A DNA stretch of 64,000 nucleotides from Halorubellus sp. JP-L1 (GTDB lineage: Archaea; Halobacteriota; Halobacteria; Halobacteriales; Natrialbaceae). The notes under the pieces are model-generated. The model did no database searches and had not been told where the DNA came from. It was given only the letters and a program-made list of their open reading frames with translations. Location: positions 277,203 to 341,202 of the forward strand of contig NZ_JAAOIR010000004.1 in the NCBI RefSeq assembly GCF_011440375.1, given 5' to 3'. Position numbers and translations under genes: made by a program. Positions 43,511 to 52,384 of the stretch are shown here, piece by piece (within the stretch, counting starts at the first letter, position 1; every line of letters begins with the position of its first letter).

Positions 43511-43926
43511 TGGTCTGCCCCGCCGTCGGTCGCGGCCGGCTCGGCCGGCGCGTCCTCTTCGTCGCCGTTCGTCGCGTCGGGGCCGTGATCGATGCCGTAC
43601 TTCTCGTCGAGCTGATCGCGCTTGCGGGCGTACGCGAACGAGAGGACGAGTGCGCCGGTGGGCGCGCCGATGGCGGTGGCGGCGTAGTGGAGCGGGAAGC
43701 CCAGGATCGTGATGTCGGTCATGAGGCCGGGCGCGATTGCGGTGGCGGTGACTGGTCCGAAGACGACGAGCGCCCACGCGGCGAACATCGTCCAGACGAC
43801 GCGGAGGTGGTCGCGCATGAACGGCGTCGCGGGCTTGAAGATGTTCACCTCGCGGTCGAGGTAGTCGACGTCCTCGTGGGACTCGGTGGCTGTACGATCC
43901 GAGGTTCGCGTGCGATTGTCTGTCAT
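43507..43926 (-). CDS. DUF4212-type symporter small subunit
   Basis: A 139-residue protein with two transmembrane helices (about 43-63 and 75-97) flanked by HLRVVWTMFAAWALVVFGP and LSFAYARKRDQLDEKYGID, the pattern of the small partner of SSS transporters. Translationally coupled to the large subunit. Its C-terminus ends with the ATDGG motif seen in both downstream proteins. Confidence 0.85.
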   Translation of the reverse strand: MTDNRTRTSDRTATESHEDVDYLDREVNIFKPATPFMRDHLRVVWTMFAAWALVVFGPVTATAIAPGLMTDITILGFPLHYAATAIGAPTGALVLSFAYARKRDQLDEKYGIDHGPDATNGDEEDAPAEPAATDGGADQ

Positions 43927-44065
43927 TGAGTGGGTGTGTGTCGAGTGCGGTCGTGCGGTTCGATGCGACGTCGCAGGATGCCGGTCGTCGGGGTCGATCG
44001 CGGTGAACCCGGTGGGCGGTCGTCGAGACCCGTCGGGAACAGTCGCTCAGGGCGTCACGGCGTCG

Positions 44066-46054
44066 TCACTCGCCCTCCACGGCGGCCTGGATGTCGTCGA
44101 CGACGTCGGGGTTCCGGAGCGTTGACGTCGTCCCGAGGTCGTCGCCGTTCGCGATGTCCTCCAGGAGGCGGCGCATGATCTTCCCGGAGCGCGTCTTCGG
44201 GAGTTCGGGCGTGAAGACGACGGACTCGGGGCGGGCGATCGGGCCGATGGCGTCCTCGACGCCCTGGATGATTCGCTCGCGGAGTTCCTCCCCGCCGTCG
44301 GCGTGGTCCTCGGTGATGACGAACGCGTGCACGGCCTCGCCCTTCACTGGGTGGTTCCCGCCGACGACGGCGGCTTCGGCGACGCCTTCGACGCCGACGA
44401 TCGCGCTCTCGATCTCCATGGTGCCGAGCCGGTGCCCGGAGACGTTGATCACGTCGTCGACGCGGCCCAGCACCGTGATGTAGCCGTCGTCGTCGATCTT
44501 CGCGCCGTCTTCGGGGAAGTACGTCCAGTCGTCGGGGTCGTCGCTGTCGGTGTCGGAGTACTCCGCCCAGTACTCCTGGACGTAGCGTTCGTCGTTCTGG
44601 TAGAGCGTGCGGAGCATCCCCGGCCACGGCCTGTCGACGGTGAGATAGCCGGCGTCGCCGGCGTCGACCGGCTGGCCCGAGCCGTCGACGACGTTCACGT
44701 CCAGCCCCGGCAGCGGCGGACCAGCGGCGCCGGGCTTCATCTCGCCGACGCCCGGGAGGGTCGTGATCATCATCCCGCCGGTCTCGGTCTGCCACCACGT
44801 GTCCACGACCGGGCAATCCTCGCCGCCGACGTGCTCGTAGTACCACTTCCAGGCCTTCGGGTTGATCGGCTCGCCGACGGTGCCGAGCAGCCGGAGACTG
44901 GAGAGGTCGTGCTCGGCGGGATACTGCTCGCCCCACTTCATGAACGCGCGGATCGCCGTCGGCGCGGTGTACAGCTGCGTGGTCTCGTACTCGTCGACGA
45001 TCTCCCACATGCGGTCCTTGTCGGGGTAGTCCGGCGTGCCCTCGTACATCACCGTCGTCGTCCCGAGACTCAGCGGGCCGTACACGATGTAGGAGTGCCC
45101 GGTGATCCAGCCGATGTCGGCCGAACACCAGTACGTGTCCTCGGGCTTCACGTCCAGGACCGCCTGACTCGTCCAGGTGACCCAGGAGAGGTAGCCGCCC
45201 GTGGTGTGCTTCACGCCCTTCGGTTCGCCCGTGGTGCCCGAGGTGTACATCAGGAAGAGCATGTCCTCGGCGTCCCGGGAGACGGGATCGACGTCGGCGC
45301 CGGTGTGTTCGTCGACGAGCGCGTCGTAGTCGACGTCGTCGTCGCGCATCGGGTGGTCGTAGTCGTCGCCGAGGCGGTCGACGACGACGCTCGTGACGTC
45401 GTGGTCGACGCTCGCGAGGCCGTCGTCGGCCTTCGCCTTGTGCTCGAGGGCGTCGCCGCGACGGTAGTAGCCGTCGCACGTGACGAGGTACTCGGAGTCC
45501 GCTGCGTTCATCCGCGTCGCGAGCGCGTCCGCGGAGAACCCCGCGAAGACGACCGAGTGCGGGGCACCGATCCTCGCGCACGCCAGCATGGCGATGGGGA
45601 GTTCGGGTACCATCGGCATGTACATCGTGACGACGTCGTCCTCGCCCACGCCGAGGTCGCGGAGGGCGGCCGCGGCCTCGTTCACCTCGCGGTGGAGCTC
45701 GCGGTACGTGTACGATCGGTTCGCCTCGTCGGTCGGCTCGCCGATCCACTCGATCGCGGTCTCGTCGCCGCGCTCGTCGAGGTGGCGGTCGACGGCGTTG
45801 TAGCTCGCGTTGAGCTCGCCGCCCGTGAACCACTCGTAGAACGGCGGGTTCGAGTCGTCGAGAACGGTGTCGTAGTCGCTGTCCCAGTCCAGGAGGTCGG
45901 CGGCCTGCTCCCAGCACTCGGGCCAGTTCTCCGCGAACTCGTCGTAGATGCCGGGGTCGGTGACGTTCGCCTGCTCGACGAACGACGCCGGTGGTTCGAG
46001 CTCGTCGCCTTGCGCGGTGCGCGCTTCCATGCTGTGGTCGGTCTCGCCCGACAT
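44066..46054 (-). CDS. acs: acetyl-CoA synthetase
   Basis: A 662-residue AMP-forming ligase making acetyl-CoA from acetate, ATP and CoA. Signatures: P-loop YTSGTTGEPKGVKHTTGGY, DTWWQTETGG, VSGHRLGTMEIESA and the acetylatable Lys in PKTRSGKIMRR. Starts at MSGETDHSMEART (46054); ATG 46030 is an alternative. A T-rich box at 46075-46083 on the minus strand, 25-30 bases upstream, is the promoter. Confidence 0.95.
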   Translation of the reverse strand: MSGETDHSMEARTAQGDELEPPASFVEQANVTDPGIYDEFAENWPECWEQAADLLDWDSDYDTVLDDSNPPFYEWFTGGELNASYNAVDRHLDERGDETAIEWIGEPTDEANRSYTYRELHREVNEAAAALRDLGVGEDDVVTMYMPMVPELPIAMLACARIGAPHSVVFAGFSADALATRMNAADSEYLVTCDGYYRRGDALEHKAKADDGLASVDHDVTSVVVDRLGDDYDHPMRDDDVDYDALVDEHTGADVDPVSRDAEDMLFLMYTSGTTGEPKGVKHTTGGYLSWVTWTSQAVLDVKPEDTYWCSADIGWITGHSYIVYGPLSLGTTTVMYEGTPDYPDKDRMWEIVDEYETTQLYTAPTAIRAFMKWGEQYPAEHDLSSLRLLGTVGEPINPKAWKWYYEHVGGEDCPVVDTWWQTETGGMMITTLPGVGEMKPGAAGPPLPGLDVNVVDGSGQPVDAGDAGYLTVDRPWPGMLRTLYQNDERYVQEYWAEYSDTDSDDPDDWTYFPEDGAKIDDDGYITVLGRVDDVINVSGHRLGTMEIESAIVGVEGVAEAAVVGGNHPVKGEAVHAFVITEDHADGGEELRERIIQGVEDAIGPIARPESVVFTPELPKTRSGKIMRRLLEDIANGDDLGTTSTLRNPDVVDDIQAAVEGE

Positions 46055-46296
46055 ACCACGGAGCGCGACACCCGACACAAAAAAGGGGGTGACTAACCGC
46101 CCGAACGACCGTGAGAGACAGCTATCCGGCCGTCTCAGGCTCCTTAACGTACACTAAGTCGTAATCTGGCGGTTCGCCGTTCCTGCGAGGCTCGGGCCGC
46201 TACGACCGGGCTAGGACGGGGTTCGCCTAAACAGTTAGTCACCGCGGCTGGAGGGCTCGCCCGGACCACCTCGACCCGCCGCTCGCGCGACGCCGG

Positions 46297-48006
46297 TCAG
46301 GACTCGAAGAACGCGTCCAGCAGCTTCCGTTGGGCGACCCGGAGGTGGTTGTGGAGGGTGGGGGCGGCGACGTCGAGCGAGTCGGCGAGTTCCTCGCCGG
46401 TCGACTCGCGCGGCCACTGGAAGTAGCCGCCGTGGTACGCGGACTGGAGGACGGCGAGCTGGCGGTCGGTGAGTGCTTCGCGGAGGCGACCCTGGAAGCT
46501 GGCGTCGCGTTCGACGGTGCGTTCGACGGTCTCCTGTCCGGCGAGGGCTGCGGCCGGCCAGTCGTCGCGGACGGCGTCGCGGAGGGCGCGGACGTCCGCG
46601 TCCGCGGGTACGACGGCGGTGACGCTGACCGATTCGGCGTCGGCGCGGATCGCGCGGATGCGCGCGTCGAGGTCGACGAGCGTCCGGGCGGGCGATTCGG
46701 TGACGACGAGTTCGAACACGGGGCCGTCGTCGCCGTCGTCGACGTAGCGCACGCGTTCGACGCGGTCGTCGTCGCCGACGGCGTCCACGACGGCCTGGGG
46801 CGTGGCGTCGGCGACTTCGGCGTAGAGGACGAGCCCGGGGTCGCCGGGGACGACGCCGGAGACCGAGACGGTGGCGTCGAGGTCGGTCGCGAGCCCGACG
46901 AGGACGGCGTCGGGGTCGTGGACGTCGAACCGGAGTTCGGTGACGACGTCGGCGACGAGGCGGCGACGGCGTCGGACGGCCCGCGTCGCACGTTCGACGA
47001 GGACGGAGAGCCCGTCGTGGAGGTCGGCGACCGCGTCCTCACTGTCGGGCGTGGTCTCGACGCCGAGGCCGAGTGCGTACTCGACGCCGTCGAACGCCCC
47101 GACCGGGAGCGAGACGACGCCGCCACCGGCGGCGAAGGCGGCCACGCGCTGGTCGTCGACGCCGGCACGCCGGGTTCCGTCGAAGTCGCTCGTCTCGAGT
47201 TCCGCTTCGACGACTGCGGCGTCGATGCCGGCGTGTGCGACCACGGTCGCGTCGGCGGTCTCGTCACCGGATTCGGTCGCGTCGGTGGTCTCGGAACCGG
47301 GTCCGGTCGCGTCGCCGGTTCGCTCGGCGATCCACGCGTACCGGTAGCCGTCGACGGTCGCGGCGCGCTCGACGACGGCGTCGAAGAGCGAGGCAGCGGT
47401 CTCGTGGCCGCCGAGGCCGTCGGCGACGGTCGCGAGGAGCGCGGCCGCGTTCCGGACGGGTTCGGGCGTCTCGCCGTCGCCCGCAGCGGGCCCGTCACCG
47501 AGTGCGGCGGCGACCTCGACCGTACTCGGGTCGCCGAGGTACGGCGCGAGGCCGGCGACGCTGTCGAACCCGGCGGCGGCCGCGACGATCCGCGGGTCGA
47601 CGCCGGCGCGCAGGTGCGAGACGACGAAGTGCTCGCGGAGCGCGCGCGAGGAGACGTCGCGGAAGCGGTCGTCGCCGGTCTCGGTCGCCGTCCGGTCGGC
47701 GACATCGCGGACGAGCATCTGGACGCGTCGCGCGGAGACCGGAACGACGCGCTCGTCGTCGGCGACGCCCTCCGAGGCGGCGTACTTCCGGAGGTCGTGC
47801 TCGAGGTCCGCCGGGAGGACGGTCGCCCGATCGGCGACGGCGACGACGTGCGTGCCGTCGACGGTCGAGACGTCGCCGGGCTCCACTGCGGCGACCTCGG
47901 CCGGCCGGAGCCCGACCTCCGCGCACAGTCGCACGACGAGGTCCTCCCGGTGGGTGCGGGTCGCGCGCCGCATCCGCTCGTAGTCCTCGGGCGAGAGCGG
48001 GCTCAC
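46297..48006 (-). CDS. BAT/HTH_10 regulator with degenerate tyrosine-recombinase domain
   Basis: A 569-residue regulator set between two acetyl-CoA synthetase genes. Residues 1-165 have the tyrosine-recombinase catalytic fold (VGLRPAEV, then RALREHFVVSHLRAGVDPRI): Arg34, Arg124 and Tyr156 are kept, but the HxxR His is Arg121 and the second His is Phe147, so it should not recombine. Then a GAF-like domain (about 185-345), a BAT domain (350-500) and HTH_10 (LTDRQLAVLQSAYHGGYFQW) at 505-569. GTG start. Probable activator of acetate genes. Confidence 0.85.
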   Translation of the reverse strand: MSPLSPEDYERMRRATRTHREDLVVRLCAEVGLRPAEVAAVEPGDVSTVDGTHVVAVADRATVLPADLEHDLRKYAASEGVADDERVVPVSARRVQMLVRDVADRTATETGDDRFRDVSSRALREHFVVSHLRAGVDPRIVAAAAGFDSVAGLAPYLGDPSTVEVAAALGDGPAAGDGETPEPVRNAAALLATVADGLGGHETAASLFDAVVERAATVDGYRYAWIAERTGDATGPGSETTDATESGDETADATVVAHAGIDAAVVEAELETSDFDGTRRAGVDDQRVAAFAAGGGVVSLPVGAFDGVEYALGLGVETTPDSEDAVADLHDGLSVLVERATRAVRRRRRLVADVVTELRFDVHDPDAVLVGLATDLDATVSVSGVVPGDPGLVLYAEVADATPQAVVDAVGDDDRVERVRYVDDGDDGPVFELVVTESPARTLVDLDARIRAIRADAESVSVTAVVPADADVRALRDAVRDDWPAAALAGQETVERTVERDASFQGRLREALTDRQLAVLQSAYHGGYFQWPRESTGEELADSLDVAAPTLHNHLRVAQRKLLDAFFES

Positions 48007-48175
48007 AGTCGTTTCGCGTTTGAGAGTCGCACGAAATAGTTGTTCGGGTTTGACGACTCGGTTTCGAACGTATCTCGTTTCCAGTCACGTAAAACCGTAC
48101 AATACGTTTCGCGTCTCTACTGAGACCGAAATACGTGTCGGGAGAACAGAACTTATAGGCCGGTGGTGGCGACCG

Positions 48176-50158
48176 TCAGTCCTGGTGGCGCGCCTCCAGT
48201 TCGCCGACGACCTCGGGGTTCCGGAGGGCGCTCGTGTCGCCGTAGCCCTCGCCGTTCGCGATGTCCTCCAGGAGGCGGCGCATGATCTTCCCGGAGCGGG
48301 TCTTCGGGAGGTCCGGCGTGAACACGACCTGGTCGAGGCGGACGCCGGCGCCGATGGCGGCGGCGACCGCGTCCCCGAGCGCTTCCCGGAGCGTCGACAC
48401 GTCCGTCCGCTCGTCCGCGGTCGTGACGTACGCGACGAGCGCGTTCCCCGAGTCGGGGTCGTCGCGCGCGATCACCGCCGCCTCCGCGACGCCCGCGACC
48501 TCGACGAGCGCGTGCTCGATCTCGCCCGTACTGAACCGGCGGCCGTCGACGTTCACCACGTCGTCCGCGCGCCCGAGCACGGTGACGTAGCCGTCCGCGT
48601 CGACGAACGCCTCGTCGCCGACGCGGTACCACCAGTCGCCGTCGCGCCCCACGCCGCTCTCCGCGGCGACGCGGGCGCCCCAGTCCGTCGCGGTCGCCAG
48701 CTCGCGCGCCATCGCCGGCCACGGTCTGTCGATCGTCAACCACCCGCGCTGCCCGGGGTCGGTCGGTTCGCCGCTCGCGTCGCGCACGGACGCACCGACG
48801 CCGGCGAGCGCCCCGCCGACCGCACCCGGTCGCGCCTCGTCGACGCCCGGGAGCGTCGACAGGAGGACGGCGCCGGTCTCTGTCTGCCACCACGTGTCAA
48901 CCACGGGACAGTCGCCGCCGCCGACGTGCTCGTAGTACCACTCCCAGGTCTCCGCGTCGAACGGCTCGCCGACGCTCCCCAGGACGCGGAGGCTCGAGAG
49001 GTCGTGTCCGGCCGGATGCTCGGCGCCCCACTTCGCGAACGACCGCACCACTGTCGGTGCCGTGTACAGCACCTCGACGCCGAGGTCCTCGACGAGCGCC
49101 CACGGCCGGTCCGGGTCGACCGCGTCCGGACTCCACTCCGTCAGGACCGTCGTCGCGCCGAGCGCGAGCGGCCCGTACACGCCGTAGGAGTGCCCCGTGA
49201 TCCACCCCGGGTCCGCGGTGCTCCACACCACCGCGTCCGCAGTCACGTCGAGGACGCGACGCGTCGACCAGGCGACCTGCGCGAGGTAGCCGCCCGTCGT
49301 GTGGGTGACGCTCTTCGGTTCGCCGGTCGTCCCGGACGTGTAGATGCGGAACAATGGGTCCGTCGCGGCGCGCGGGACCGGGGCGACGCGCTCGCCGTCG
49401 TACGCGTCGACGAGCGCGTCGTACGCGTGCCGGTCGTCGCGCGAGACGTCCGGGTTCGTGCCGAGGCGGTCGACGACGACCGTCGCGTCCAATTCGTAGG
49501 GGAGCGACATCGTCGCGTTGTCCGCGCGCCGGCGCTGGTCGACGGCCTCCCCGCGGCGATAGTAGCCGTCGCTCGTCACGAGGTACCGCGAGCCCGCGCG
49601 CTCCATCCGGGTCGCGAGCGCGTCCGCTGAGAACCCCGCGAACACGACGTTGTGGACGGCGCCGAGGCGAGCGCACGCCAGCATCACGACCGCGACCGCG
49701 GGCACCGCCGGCAGGTACGTCGTCACGACGTCGTCTGCATCGACGCCGAGGTCCCGCAGCCCGGCGGCGACCGCGTTCACCTCTCGGTGGAGGTCGCGGT
49801 ACGTGTACGTCCGGGATTCGCCGATGTGCCCGTTCCACTCGAGCGCGACGGCGTCGGCGCGCTCGGGGAGGTGTCGGTCGACGCAGTTCGCGCAGGCGTT
49901 CAGTTCGCCGCCGGCGAACCACTCGAACGGCGGGCCGCCGTCGTCGCCGGTCGAGAGCACGGCGTCGTAGTCGCGCTCCCATTCGAGCGCGTCCCCCGCC
50001 CTCGCCCACGCCGCCGGCCAGTTCACCGCGAACTCGTCGCGGTCGTCGTCCGTCGGCGTGGCCCGTCCCTCGAACGCGGACGGGACCGGTACGCAATCGG
50101 CTTCGTGCGACGACCCAGGATCGCGGCGGTCGTCCGGCGAGCCGTCTGGGTCCGTCAT
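48176..50158 (-). CDS. second acetyl/propionyl-CoA synthetase-like ligase
   Basis: A 660-residue paralog of acs: YTSGTTGEPKSVTHTTGGY, DTWWQTETGA, NVDGRRFSTGEIEHAL and PKTRSGKIMRRL. It differs at the P-loop (S for G before V) and in the substrate pocket region, so its acyl group may differ (propionate or other). MTDPDGSPDD start at 50158, with a GCTTAAG box about 27 bases upstream. On the same strand as acs and the regulator. Confidence 0.9.
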   Translation of the reverse strand: MTDPDGSPDDRRDPGSSHEADCVPVPSAFEGRATPTDDDRDEFAVNWPAAWARAGDALEWERDYDAVLSTGDDGGPPFEWFAGGELNACANCVDRHLPERADAVALEWNGHIGESRTYTYRDLHREVNAVAAGLRDLGVDADDVVTTYLPAVPAVAVVMLACARLGAVHNVVFAGFSADALATRMERAGSRYLVTSDGYYRRGEAVDQRRRADNATMSLPYELDATVVVDRLGTNPDVSRDDRHAYDALVDAYDGERVAPVPRAATDPLFRIYTSGTTGEPKSVTHTTGGYLAQVAWSTRRVLDVTADAVVWSTADPGWITGHSYGVYGPLALGATTVLTEWSPDAVDPDRPWALVEDLGVEVLYTAPTVVRSFAKWGAEHPAGHDLSSLRVLGSVGEPFDAETWEWYYEHVGGGDCPVVDTWWQTETGAVLLSTLPGVDEARPGAVGGALAGVGASVRDASGEPTDPGQRGWLTIDRPWPAMARELATATDWGARVAAESGVGRDGDWWYRVGDEAFVDADGYVTVLGRADDVVNVDGRRFSTGEIEHALVEVAGVAEAAVIARDDPDSGNALVAYVTTADERTDVSTLREALGDAVAAAIGAGVRLDQVVFTPDLPKTRSGKIMRRLLEDIANGEGYGDTSALRNPEVVGELEARHQD

Positions 50159-50509
50159 CGTCTCGACTTTTGCGCTCGCTCGCTTAAGCGTTGGCCCCGC
50201 GTCTGGCGATACGATCGCGCTCGCGGTGCGTCGTGCCGTCGTTCGGGACCGCGAGGAGAGAAGAAAACTGGCTGGCGCCGCCGCGTAGCCTTGCGGGGCA
50301 GGCAGGCTATGTCGGCGACGCGTCGGTGTGTCCGTGACAGGCGTGGTACTCCGGTCGTTCCCCCGACGCCGATGGGCAGTCGACGTCGGCGGCGTATCCG
50401 TGCCGAAGCACCACCTACCAGTCAGTAGGATAAACACTTCAAGGAACCGTTAACTCAAACGGTCGTTTGACTCCGGTTCCGACGACCGCCAGCGGCAGGA
50501 CCAGGGTCG
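50159..50509. other. gene-free gap with small palindromes
   Basis: About 350 bases without a credible gene. It holds the acs-paralog promoter (CGCTTAAGCG palindrome near 50180), CCTAC-6-GTAGG (50414-50429), and TCAAACG-GT-CGTTTGA (50455-50470), a perfect 7-2-7 palindrome that could be an operator or decayed control site. No plus-strand gene follows it closely. Confidence 0.4.
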
Positions 50510-50640
50510 TCAGCTCTCGTCGGAGCGGTCCCTTGAGAGGTATCGCTCGCCCGCGTCGGGGAGTACCACGACGACGGTCTCCTCGGGGTCGTCGCGGGCG
50601 TACCGGGCTGCGGTACCATTCCGTTCGCCGGTCAGGTCAT
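50510..50640 (-). pseudogene. C-terminal remnant of cysteine synthase
   Basis: The minus-strand frame ending at 50510 reads PEETVVVVLPDAGERYLSRD, the hallmark C-terminal strand of CysK/CysM-type cysteine synthases. Only about 36 residues are recognisable; upstream the frame passes into the 3' end of the SDR gene. No start or PLP-lysine region exists. It is the relic of a deletion or of a rearrangement that brought the SDR gene here. Confidence 0.7.
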
Positions 50641-51783
50641 CGCGTCGCTGCCGACGTGCGGGTTGTTCCTGACGTAGTCGACGAGACGGGGCGCGTACTC
50701 GCGGAAGTCCGGGCACTCGATACCCGCTTCGTCGAGGACGCGCGTCGCGTTCGTGGTGTCGTACCGCGTCGGGTGAGTGAAGTAGTCGACGACGGCGGGG
50801 TCGATACCTGTCCATTCGCGGAACGCGTCGACCTCGCGGAGCAGCCACTGGAACGCGGACTTGGAGAACGGGACGTCGATCGTCCACGTGTTCGTCGCGG
50901 CGGCGAACGCGGCCTGCATCTCCGCGACGCTCGGCGGGTTCGGGTCGGCGAGCTGGTAGACGCCGCCGACGGTGTCCTCGCGGGCGCCGATGGCGTCGAT
51001 GGCGTCGACGACGAAGTCCCGCGGGACGACGTTCACCTCGACGGCACCGGGGTCGCCGAACTCGGGGAGGACGGCGACCGCGGGCTGGTCCAGCAGGTAC
51101 TCGATCACGTTGTAGGGCCCGTCGTACTTCTGGGTCTCGCCGGTCTCGCTGTCGCCGACGGCGATGCTCGGCCGGTAGACGGTCGCGGGGAGGCCGTCGT
51201 CCATGGCGTCCTGCACGGCGACTTCGGCGAGGAACTTCGTGGACTCGTAGTGGTTGTTGAACGACTGCCCCTCGACGAGCATGTCCTCGCGGAACGCGCC
51301 GGGGTAGCGGCCGCTGACGTAGCACGTGGAGACGTAGTGGAGGCGCTCGAGGCCCTCGCAGGCCGCACAGAAGTCGAGGACGTGCTCGGTGCCGTCGACG
51401 TTGACGGCCATCGCGAGGTCGCGGTCGACGCCGAGGTCGTAGACGGCCGCGAGGTGGTAGACCTCGCGCGTGCGCTCGAGGAGGTCGTCGCGAGTGAAGC
51501 CGTCGCGGGCGGGGTCGCCGTCCGCGATCGGACCGTCGTCGTCCGCGATCGGACCGTCCTCGGAGAGTCCGAGGTCCGGGTCGGTGATGTCGCCCTCGAC
51601 GAGTGCGATGGCGTCGGCGGCGTCGTGGTCGGCTTCGAGTTCGTCGCGGCGGTCCTCGGCGAGGTCGCGGTACTTCGATTGGACGAGACAGGTGACGTGC
51701 TCGCCGCGTCCGAGAAGGCGGTCGACGAGCGCGCTCCCGAGGAATCCCGGGAAGCCGGTGAGGAGAACGGTACCGTCGGTCAT
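50632..51783 (-). CDS. extended SDR NAD(P)-dependent reductase
   Basis: A 383-residue extended short-chain dehydrogenase. LLTGFPGFLGSALVDRLL is the TGxxGxxG nucleotide fold; STCYVSG and HYESTKFLAE supply the Ser and Tyr-xxx-Lys. The overall form resembles fatty acyl-CoA reductase / thioester reductase (male-sterility-like) proteins. A short acidic insert (DGPIADDDGPIADGDP) repeats DGPIAD. Its 3' end overlaps the cysteine-synthase remnant by a few bases. Confidence 0.82.
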   Translation of the reverse strand: MTDGTVLLTGFPGFLGSALVDRLLGRGEHVTCLVQSKYRDLAEDRRDELEADHDAADAIALVEGDITDPDLGLSEDGPIADDDGPIADGDPARDGFTRDDLLERTREVYHLAAVYDLGVDRDLAMAVNVDGTEHVLDFCAACEGLERLHYVSTCYVSGRYPGAFREDMLVEGQSFNNHYESTKFLAEVAVQDAMDDGLPATVYRPSIAVGDSETGETQKYDGPYNVIEYLLDQPAVAVLPEFGDPGAVEVNVVPRDFVVDAIDAIGAREDTVGGVYQLADPNPPSVAEMQAAFAAATNTWTIDVPFSKSAFQWLLREVDAFREWTGIDPAVVDYFTHPTRYDTTNATRVLDEAGIECPDFREYAPRLVDYVRNNPHVGSDAMT

Positions 51784-51860
51784 GGCTGGGTCGTCGACTG
51801 GTGGCCTGAAGGGTCTATCGCCGTCGCGAGGGTTCGTTCCCGACAGAATTAAGTAGGAGT

Positions 51861-51893
51861 GTAAAGGACGCTTTACTGTAAAGCGAGCTTTAC
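51861..51893. promoter_or_regulatory. tandem GTAAAG-N4-CTTTAC operator
   Basis: Two perfect 6-4-6 palindromes, GTAAAGGACGCTTTAC (51861-51876) and GTAAAGCGAGCTTTAC (51878-51893), centre to centre 17 bases apart, about 25-55 bases before ATG 51917. They overlap the expected TATA/BRE position, so a bound protein would block transcription. The XRE regulator of the same operon (52798-52998) is the prime candidate. Confidence 0.75.
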
Positions 51894-51916
51894 GACAAGC
51901 GCGCTTGACACCACCC

Positions 51917-52333
51917 ATGCTCGGAACCGACACCACCGAACACGACTCGCTCGCCGCTCGACGCCGGAGTCGCCGCACCATCTGGGCGCTCGTCGCGCTC
52001 GGGTGCGTCGCGTACGTCGCCGGCCTCGCCCTCGACCGTCCGCTCGTCGGCGTCGCGCTCTACTGGCTGTGCTGCGTGGCGTTCCTCGGCTACGCGGCCG
52101 TGACGGATACCGACCCGTACGACGAACGAGACCGCGAGGTCCAGGCGAAGGCCGCCGGAAGCACGCTCACCGTCGCCGCGTTCGTCCTCATCGCCGGCGC
52201 GCCGGGAATGGCCGCGCTCGAAGCCGCGAACGCCCACGCCGCCCCGGCGTGGTTCTGGGGCGCGATGTTCGCCCTCGCCGGCGTCTTCGGCGTCTTCGCG
52301 CTCGGAACGACGTACCACGAGCGACGAACCTGA
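51917..52333 (+). CDS. DUF2178-type membrane protein, copy 1
   Basis: A 138-residue protein with four transmembrane segments and a DERD motif (PYDERDREVQAKAAGS) after helix 2, as in DUF2178 membrane proteins that accompany XRE regulators. It is about a third identical in layout to the next gene; both begin MLG and then LARRR. Start 51917 rather than TTG 51905 because of that parallel. Confidence 0.75.
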   Translation: MLGTDTTEHDSLAARRRSRRTIWALVALGCVAYVAGLALDRPLVGVALYWLCCVAFLGYAAVTDTDPYDERDREVQAKAAGSTLTVAAFVLIAGAPGMAALEAANAHAAPAWFWGAMFALAGVFGVFALGTTYHERRT

Positions 52334-52384
52334 CCCAGAAACCGAACTCGACCACCAACCCAACTCGACTCTCAGCCCACCTTC

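Noticed and set aside
46089..46243. Miniature transposon bounded by 10-bp inverted repeats
   Set aside because: Only the 10-bp arms match; no target-site duplication and the inside is ordinary promoter/terminator DNA. Kept only as a possible control site.
48897..50096. Alternative minus-strand frame inside the second acs-like gene
   Set aside because: Arg-rich shadow; the overlapping frame has a complete acyl-CoA synthetase.
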